19,542 bases of DNA from assembly GCA_036274495.1 (NCBI GenBank), contig DASUFP010000077.1, forward strand, positions 1-19,542, read 5' to 3'. The stretch's first letter is position 1, and each line of letters starts with the position of its first letter. The stretch is from DASUFP01 sp036274495 (GTDB taxonomy: Bacteria > Bacteroidota > Bacteroidia > AKYH767-A > OLB10). The position numbers were made by a program, and so were the translations under genes. The notes below the pieces were generated by a model that worked only from the letters and a program-made list of their open reading frames with translations, was not told where the DNA came from and made no database searches. Of this stretch, positions 15,122 through 19,542 are shown in pieces.

Positions 15122-16867
15122 TCAGTCGAGTTTATTCAGTTCGGCTGAAGTAAAGGCGCTGAGTTCACGAATCCATTCCGGTGAAAAATCGAACCGGATA
15201 CCTGCGGTTTTGTATATAGTACCAATGGTGGTGGTGTAACCAAGTTTGAGCGCATTGATATAAGATGCCAGGGTATGTACGGGGTCTGATTTGTAATTAC
15301 GCCAAAGAGCAATTGCTCCCAGTTGAGCCATACCGTATTCGATGTAATAAAAGGGAACCTGAAAAAGATGCAGTTGTTTTTGCCAGCTGTTTTCAAACGC
15401 ATCTTCATATCCTGTCCAGTTTGTAACACCGCCTGAAAATTCCCGGTTTATTTTTGCCCATTGGTCGCGCCGTTGTGTTGCTGTGTGTGTCGGATTGGTG
15501 TAAATCCAGTGCTGGAATTTATCAATGGCGGCAATCCACGGAAGCGATTCAATCAGCTTTTCTATATGTTGCCTGCGCGCTCTTTTAAGTTCATCTTTAT
15601 CTTTAAAAAACGCTTCCCAATGTTCCATGGAAATTAATTCCATAGCCATAGATGCTAATTCAGCAACTTCGGATGGTGTATTTCGAAAATCTGTATAATC
15701 CAGGTCTTTTGTCAATATAGAATGCACGGCATGTCCTCCTTCATGAACAATAGTTACCATGTCGCGCACGGAGTTGGAACTGTTCATGAAAATAAATGGT
15801 ACACCTGTTTCGTGTAGCGGATAATTAAAGCCTCCGGGAGCTTTTCCTTTACGAGAATCCAGATCAACGCGGTGCACCTGCTTAAGCAATCCCATGCATT
15901 CGCCTAAGAACGGATCAATGGAGTTAAAACATCTGATAGCTTTATCCATCAGGTCATCTCCGTTAACAGATGGAACGGGTGCCGGCTTACCGGTGGTATC
16001 CACTTCCAGATCCCAGGGACGTAATGCATCCAAACCGAGAGCAGCCCTTCTTTTTTCGTAAATTTTTGATGCCAGCGGTACTACCTCAGTTGCTATGGAA
16101 TTATGAAATTCAAAACAATCCTGAGGAGTGTAGTCAAAACGTCCCAATGCAGCAAACATGTAATCTCTGAAATTTTCAAAACCGGCATTTAAAGCAATTT
16201 GGTGACGCAAAGCTATCAGCTCATCAAACAAATTATCAAGCGCTTCCCTGTCGGTAAGTCTGCGTTGTTGAATTTTTTCAAATACTTCCTTACGTTTAGT
16301 TCTGTCAGTTGATTTCAGAAAATTGGAAGCTTGCTGTAAGGTTAGTTCTTGTCCGTCAACATTCACGGTCATTGCCCCTGTAATAGATGCAAAAAGTTGC
16401 TCCTTTTGTTGTAAGGATGCAAAAAGCGGGATATTGGTCTCTCTGAATATTTCAACTTGCTGGCGTATTCCTCTAACCATTATGTCCAGTCTGGGATCCT
16501 TTAGCTCACCAATAAAAGGCGATTCTAAAAACTTTTTATTTAATGCATTTGAAAGTGGCGCTATATGTGGCTCTATCTCTGAAACAAAATAGTTGAAAGC
16601 GTCTGAATAAACAGTATTCGAGGTGTCAAGACTCATGTTAATGTAACGCCATGCAAGATCTTCCTGAACTGCAGAGTCAAGTTCACTTCGGTCAAGCAGC
16701 CATTTACGAAGGTCCTTGCTATCGGATAAGACTCTTGTCTCGAGTTCACTGTAATAATTTCTGATTGCTTCCCATGAGGTGATTTTTAAGTCTGCGGGAA
16801 GAAAATGTCTTTTAACTGCAGGGACAGTTATCTTTTGTTCAATTGTATCACTCACCTTCTGTGTCAT
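15122..16867 (-). CDS. pepF: M3-family oligoendopeptidase F
   Basis: A 581-residue cytoplasmic zinc metallopeptidase, expected to cleave short peptides during peptide turnover. The zinc-binding HEGGH motif is at residues 375-379 within VTIVHEGGHAVHS. The probable third ligand is Glu403 in PSEVAELASMAMEL. The conserved C-terminal substrate-site region reads QVPFYYIEYGMAQLGAIALW. The length fits the bacterial PepF/M3B group, and no signal peptide is seen. The ATG lies 20 bases inside the end of the DUF5606 gene. It is the best start because the next Met is at residue 78, after conserved sequence such as FLPADLKITSWEAI (22-35). The overlap suggests coupled translation. Exact substrate preference cannot be read from the sequence. 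Confidence 0.95.
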   Translation of the reverse strand: MTQKVSDTIEQKITVPAVKRHFLPADLKITSWEAIRNYYSELETRVLSDSKDLRKWLLDRSELDSAVQEDLAWRYINMSLDTSNTVYSDAFNYFVSEIEPHIAPLSNALNKKFLESPFIGELKDPRLDIMVRGIRQQVEIFRETNIPLFASLQQKEQLFASITGAMTVNVDGQELTLQQASNFLKSTDRTKRKEVFEKIQQRRLTDREALDNLFDELIALRHQIALNAGFENFRDYMFAALGRFDYTPQDCFEFHNSIATEVVPLASKIYEKRRAALGLDALRPWDLEVDTTGKPAPVPSVNGDDLMDKAIRCFNSIDPFLGECMGLLKQVHRVDLDSRKGKAPGGFNYPLHETGVPFIFMNSSNSVRDMVTIVHEGGHAVHSILTKDLDYTDFRNTPSEVAELASMAMELISMEHWEAFFKDKDELKRARRQHIEKLIESLPWIAAIDKFQHWIYTNPTHTATQRRDQWAKINREFSGGVTNWTGYEDAFENSWQKQLHLFQVPFYYIEYGMAQLGAIALWRNYKSDPVHTLASYINALKLGYTTTIGTIYKTAGIRFDFSPEWIRELSAFTSAELNKLD

Positions 16868-17339
16868 TTTTCTTTTTTCCGGATTTTTTTACAGGAGTAT
16901 CACTCTTTTCTCCTTCAGGCGATGCGTCAGATTCAGCCGCAGACTCATCTTGTTCCGGATCATCTTCCACATCAAGCAGGTCTTTTATCATGTTGAACCA
17001 GCTTAATATTTTTTTGATGTCGGAGTTATACACTCTTTCTTCGTCAAACTCCGGTATTACTTTTTTAAAATAATCTTTTAAAGTTGCAGGATCCGATTTT
17101 GGATCCGGTGTTGCTTCGGTAGTGTAGTCCTTGAGTCGCTGCATAACTTCCTTCAGCGGCATATCATCACCTGTTGTGAACAAACTGATATCTTCCAGCA
17201 TACTGATGCGTTGGGTGGACGATACCGGCATCCGCTTACGGTCGCTGAGTGATTCAACAATAAATCCGGTTTTTGATTGTGCAAGTACCTTGTAAAGCCC
17301 CGGCATCCCTGAAACCGAGATGATTCCTTTAAGTCCCAT
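16848..17339 (-). CDS. DUF5606 domain protein with acidic and lysine-rich tail
   Basis: This 163-residue protein has the N-terminal signature of the Bacteroidota family DUF5606: MGLKGIISVSGMPGLYKVL, then SKTGFIVESLSDRKRMPV and FTTGDDMPLKEV (residues about 1-65). A second conserved block is DYFKKVIPEFDEERVYNSDI (89-108), followed by KKILSWFNM. The last 40 residues form a low-complexity tail that is first very acidic (about 123-146) and then lysine-rich (KKSGKKK, 151-157). There is no signal peptide or membrane segment, so it is probably cytoplasmic. The biochemical function of the family is unknown to me. It is first in a pair with oligoendopeptidase F, overlapping it by 20 bases. Confidence 0.85.
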   Translation of the reverse strand: MGLKGIISVSGMPGLYKVLAQSKTGFIVESLSDRKRMPVSSTQRISMLEDISLFTTGDDMPLKEVMQRLKDYTTEATPDPKSDPATLKDYFKKVIPEFDEERVYNSDIKKILSWFNMIKDLLDVEDDPEQDESAAESDASPEGEKSDTPVKKSGKKKNDTEGE

Positions 17340-17353
17340 AATTAGATTTTTTG

Positions 17354-17361
17354 CAAAAATA
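17354..17361 (-). promoter_or_regulatory. Candidate Bacteroidota -7 promoter element upstream of the DUF5606 gene
   Basis: Read on the - strand this is TATTTTTG followed by C, a match to TAnnTTTGY. It lies 14 bases before the DUF5606 start, which would leave a very short leader. No -33 TTTG is visible at the expected distance. The region is AT-rich, so a chance match is possible. Confidence 0.3.
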
Positions 17362-17416
17362 TCGAATTGAAAAGAATTGAAGCTGTTTCTTGCTCTTTTA
17401 TATTTAAAATAGGACG

Positions 17417-17452
17417 AAAAAAAACCGGCAGTTCAGAATGTTGCTGCCGGTT
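17417..17452 (-). terminator. Intrinsic terminator of the S8 protease gene
   Basis: A perfect 9-bp inverted repeat, AACCGGCAG (17423-17431) and CTGCCGGTT (17444-17452), encloses a 12-base loop. On the - strand it runs directly into eight T residues (complement of 17417-17424). It starts 9 bases after the stop codon of the S8 protease and separates that gene from the DUF5606-pepF pair. Confidence 0.85.
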
Positions 17453-17461
17453 CGGTTGTTC

Positions 17462-19542
17462 TTAGTTTTTGGTGAATTTAAGCACCGTGTTTCCTGTTTC
17501 TGAGAGTATCATTATGGTATAAATGCCGGGCGAAAGAACTGAAACATCAAGTGTTAACGGTGTTCCCGATGTTAATCGGGATGCTGAATGGATAACTTCC
17601 CGCCCCGACAGATCATATACAGAGATATTTTGAAGGCCACTGGAAGTTGAAATAATGTTGAGTGTATTATTCACAGGATTAGGATACGGTAATGCCGAAG
17701 GCATTTCTGTACCTTCTGGTTGAAGAGACAGTAGTATATTGTCGTATTTTATCTGTGCATTAGCTGCTGAAGTATTCAGATCATTCAGGTCATCGCCGGC
17801 AATCAGGGCAAATGCAACTACAACTGAATCGCCTGCGGCAATTGAATAGGGTCCTGTACTCACCACATCTATAACATCATTTCCATTACCCGTTGTGCCG
17901 GCCTGAGGGCGGGAAGTGGATAGGGTGGTGTATTTTTCCCCAGTATCATATCCATCGGTCATATTTACGCCTCCCATGCCTGCAATATTATCGATGCCAT
18001 AATGAACAAAAGGTCCTGACGTAAGGACTTTAATGCCTGCCCACAAACCTGCTGTTTGCGTGCTGTGAACATGACCCATTTTTAAGGCCGGAGTTTCATC
18101 AGCCTTGTTCAGGCTGTAGTCCATGATGTCCCAATCGGCAAATATTCCGGCATAGAGATTAGACAGGGTTGATGAACCGGAGTTTTTAATAGCATATTCC
18201 ACAATTACAAATTTAGTATTGCCGGGAGTGCTCCATGCATAGGCCTTGTGAGTAATTGTTACCGGTATTGACGGACTGGCAGGGCTATCGTTAAACTGTC
18301 CGTAAAGGTCAAATTCAGAAACTACTGAAGGAAGTACTTTTTGAACCACCAGCTGACTCTGAAAATCGTTGTCGGTAGCGGCAGCACCCCTTACATTGTC
18401 CGATACAGTTGTGATACCGGTGCCTACCATCAGTCCTGCTTCATACACCAGATTTTCACCGTTGTATTGAAAGCCTAAACCTTCCTGTTGCGTTTCATTG
18501 TTGTAACACAACCGGCCTTTGCTGGTAATGGTTGTAGCAATTTCATTTATTGCAACGTTTATATAATCAACATTCACGGTTACATCCAACAGCTGAAAAT
18601 CGGCATAAGGCGCATCAGCATAGTTGATTTTAAAACGAATTTTTGTATTCTGAGGCGTGCCCGGGTTAATTTTAAACAGGAACGGGTCGTTGGTGTTGTT
18701 GACAGTTGCCATTGTTCCGAGTGCACCAACAAAGGTGTTATTGTCGATCATGGTAACCCACGGTGAGGACGTGGTTACGGTAATATCCAGGTTTACTGTA
18801 GGATCGAGGTAATTGATGAAATCGCCTGAAATATCGAGGGTATCTCCAATCACAAATGCGTTATCGTTATTGTCGGTTATAACAATATTTTTCAACCTTA
18901 CCGAAGGACTGGTTTCGGTAATACTGCGGAACATATTGATACGCCCTTTTCCCAGCTTATCAATATAGATATTGTTGCTCGGAACACCATAAATATTATC
19001 ACAGGTAATGCGCAACTGTTCACCAACCTGCTGCGCGTTAAAGGTAGGATGCATTGCCTTTACAATTGCAGCTGCTCCCGAAGCTATTGGAGCAGCCATT
19101 GAAGTACCGCTCTGGAAGGTGTAAGTGTTGTTGTAAATGGTGGAGTAGATATTTGATCCGGGAGCACATACGTCAATAAAAGGACCGTAATTTGAAAAGT
19201 TTGATTTGGCGTCGTTGGTTCCGGTTGAGGCAACAGCAAGTACATAATCGTAAGCGGCAGGATACAAATCACTTTCCGCACCATCGTTGCCCGCAGAAGC
19301 TACAACCAATGCATCCATGTTGATGGTGGCATATTCAACAACATCTTGTCCGAAAGAACCTCCGCCGGATCCGCCCCATGAACAATTGATAATGCTGCAG
19401 CCATGATCGGCAGCATAAACGATACCCTCATAAGCTACTGTCAGTGCACCGGAAGCATCGGCAATTTTAACAGGCATAAATTTGGTGTTATATCCGGGAG
19501 ATGCCACACCGGTATTGTTGTCGGTGACTGCAGCTGCACAAC
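17462..19542 (-). CDS. Secreted subtilisin-like (S8) serine protease with T9SS type A sorting domain, 5'-partial
   Basis: The frame stays open to the right edge, giving 692 visible residues. The GTG at 19507 is internal: the codons before it read CAAAVTDNNTGVASPG, the stretch that normally follows the catalytic-His HGTxVAG box, which lies just outside the window. Seen directly are the oxyanion-hole Asn in VASAGND (codon 19286-19288) and the nucleophile Ser in QSGTSMAAP (codon 19100-19102). The catalytic Asp and His are beyond the edge. After the protease domain come about 450 residues of beta-rich sequence with no family I recognise, then a type A sorting domain. Such proteins are secreted, and many are bound to the surface. 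Likely role: extracellular protein degradation. The gene ends at an intrinsic terminator. Confidence 0.93.
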   Translation of the reverse strand, partial: CAAAVTDNNTGVASPGYNTKFMPVKIADASGALTVAYEGIVYAADHGCSIINCSWGGSGGGSFGQDVVEYATINMDALVVASAGNDGAESDLYPAAYDYVLAVASTGTNDAKSNFSNYGPFIDVCAPGSNIYSTIYNNTYTFQSGTSMAAPIASGAAAIVKAMHPTFNAQQVGEQLRITCDNIYGVPSNNIYIDKLGKGRINMFRSITETSPSVRLKNIVITDNNDNAFVIGDTLDISGDFINYLDPTVNLDITVTTSSPWVTMIDNNTFVGALGTMATVNNTNDPFLFKINPGTPQNTKIRFKINYADAPYADFQLLDVTVNVDYINVAINEIATTITSKGRLCYNNETQQEGLGFQYNGENLVYEAGLMVGTGITTVSDNVRGAAATDNDFQSQLVVQKVLPSVVSEFDLYGQFNDSPASPSIPVTITHKAYAWSTPGNTKFVIVEYAIKNSGSSTLSNLYAGIFADWDIMDYSLNKADETPALKMGHVHSTQTAGLWAGIKVLTSGPFVHYGIDNIAGMGGVNMTDGYDTGEKYTTLSTSRPQAGTTGNGNDVIDVVSTGPYSIAAGDSVVVAFALIAGDDLNDLNTSAANAQIKYDNILLSLQPEGTEMPSALPYPNPVNNTLNIISTSSGLQNISVYDLSGREVIHSASRLTSGTPLTLDVSVLSPGIYTIMILSETGNTVLKFTKN
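17465..17686 (-). other. T9SS type A C-terminal sorting domain of the S8 protease
   Basis: The last 74 residues start YPNPVNNTLNI and continue ISVYDLSGREVI and LSPGIYTIMI to end KFTKN. This is the typical layout of the Por secretion C-terminal sorting domain (type A). It directs export by the type IX system and is normally removed by the PorU sortase. Confidence 0.92.

Overview
The window looks like a chromosomal piece of a Bacteroidota genome, probably a free-living, non-enteric lineage such as the Chitinophagales, Sphingobacteriales or Flavobacteriales. The evidence is two type IX secretion system (T9SS) substrates with different C-terminal sorting domains, a PorP/SprF-family outer-membrane protein, a PorE-like lipoprotein, a DUF5606 protein, and possible promoters of the Bacteroidota TAnnTTTG type. 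Two 240-base samples of the first gene, counted by hand, gave 55% and 42% GC. I cannot name the genus.

Region 1 (1-9066, + strand) is a cell-surface and secretion cluster. It opens inside a very large SprB-like adhesin. The visible 2,076 residues hold 24 SprB-type modules on an almost perfect 75-residue lattice, then two Ig/PKD-like modules and a type B T9SS sorting domain. A PorP/SprF-family protein overlaps its stop codon by ATGA. After 12 bases comes a lipoprotein with TPR, PD40 propeller, carboxypeptidase-regulatory-like and OmpA domains, the architecture of PorE. Together these read as a secreted adhesin, its outer-membrane partner, and a periplasmic peptidoglycan-binding anchor.

Region 2 (9083-11460, + strand) holds two housekeeping genes: rarA, an AAA+ ATPase acting at stalled replication forks, and murB, an enzyme of peptidoglycan precursor synthesis. 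rarA follows the secretion cluster after only 16 bases. murB has a possible promoter of its own.

Region 3 (11453-17339, - strand) converges on murB, with stop codons overlapping by 8 bases. In transcription order it contains a DUF5606 protein, an M3-family oligoendopeptidase F overlapping it by 20 bases, and, after a 120-base gap, a 1,182-residue membrane-bound hybrid histidine kinase with several PAS domains, a receiver and an Hpt domain.

Region 4 (17417-19542, - strand) is the 3' part of a secreted subtilisin-like (S8) protease with a type A T9SS sorting domain, closed by a clear intrinsic terminator. Its N-terminal part lies beyond the right edge. No non-coding stretch exceeds about 125 bases. 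I see no tRNA, rRNA, CRISPR array, insertion sequence or phage gene. Apart from the repeat architecture of the adhesin and its three-gene cluster, the window is ordinary, and I find no convincing new biological system.
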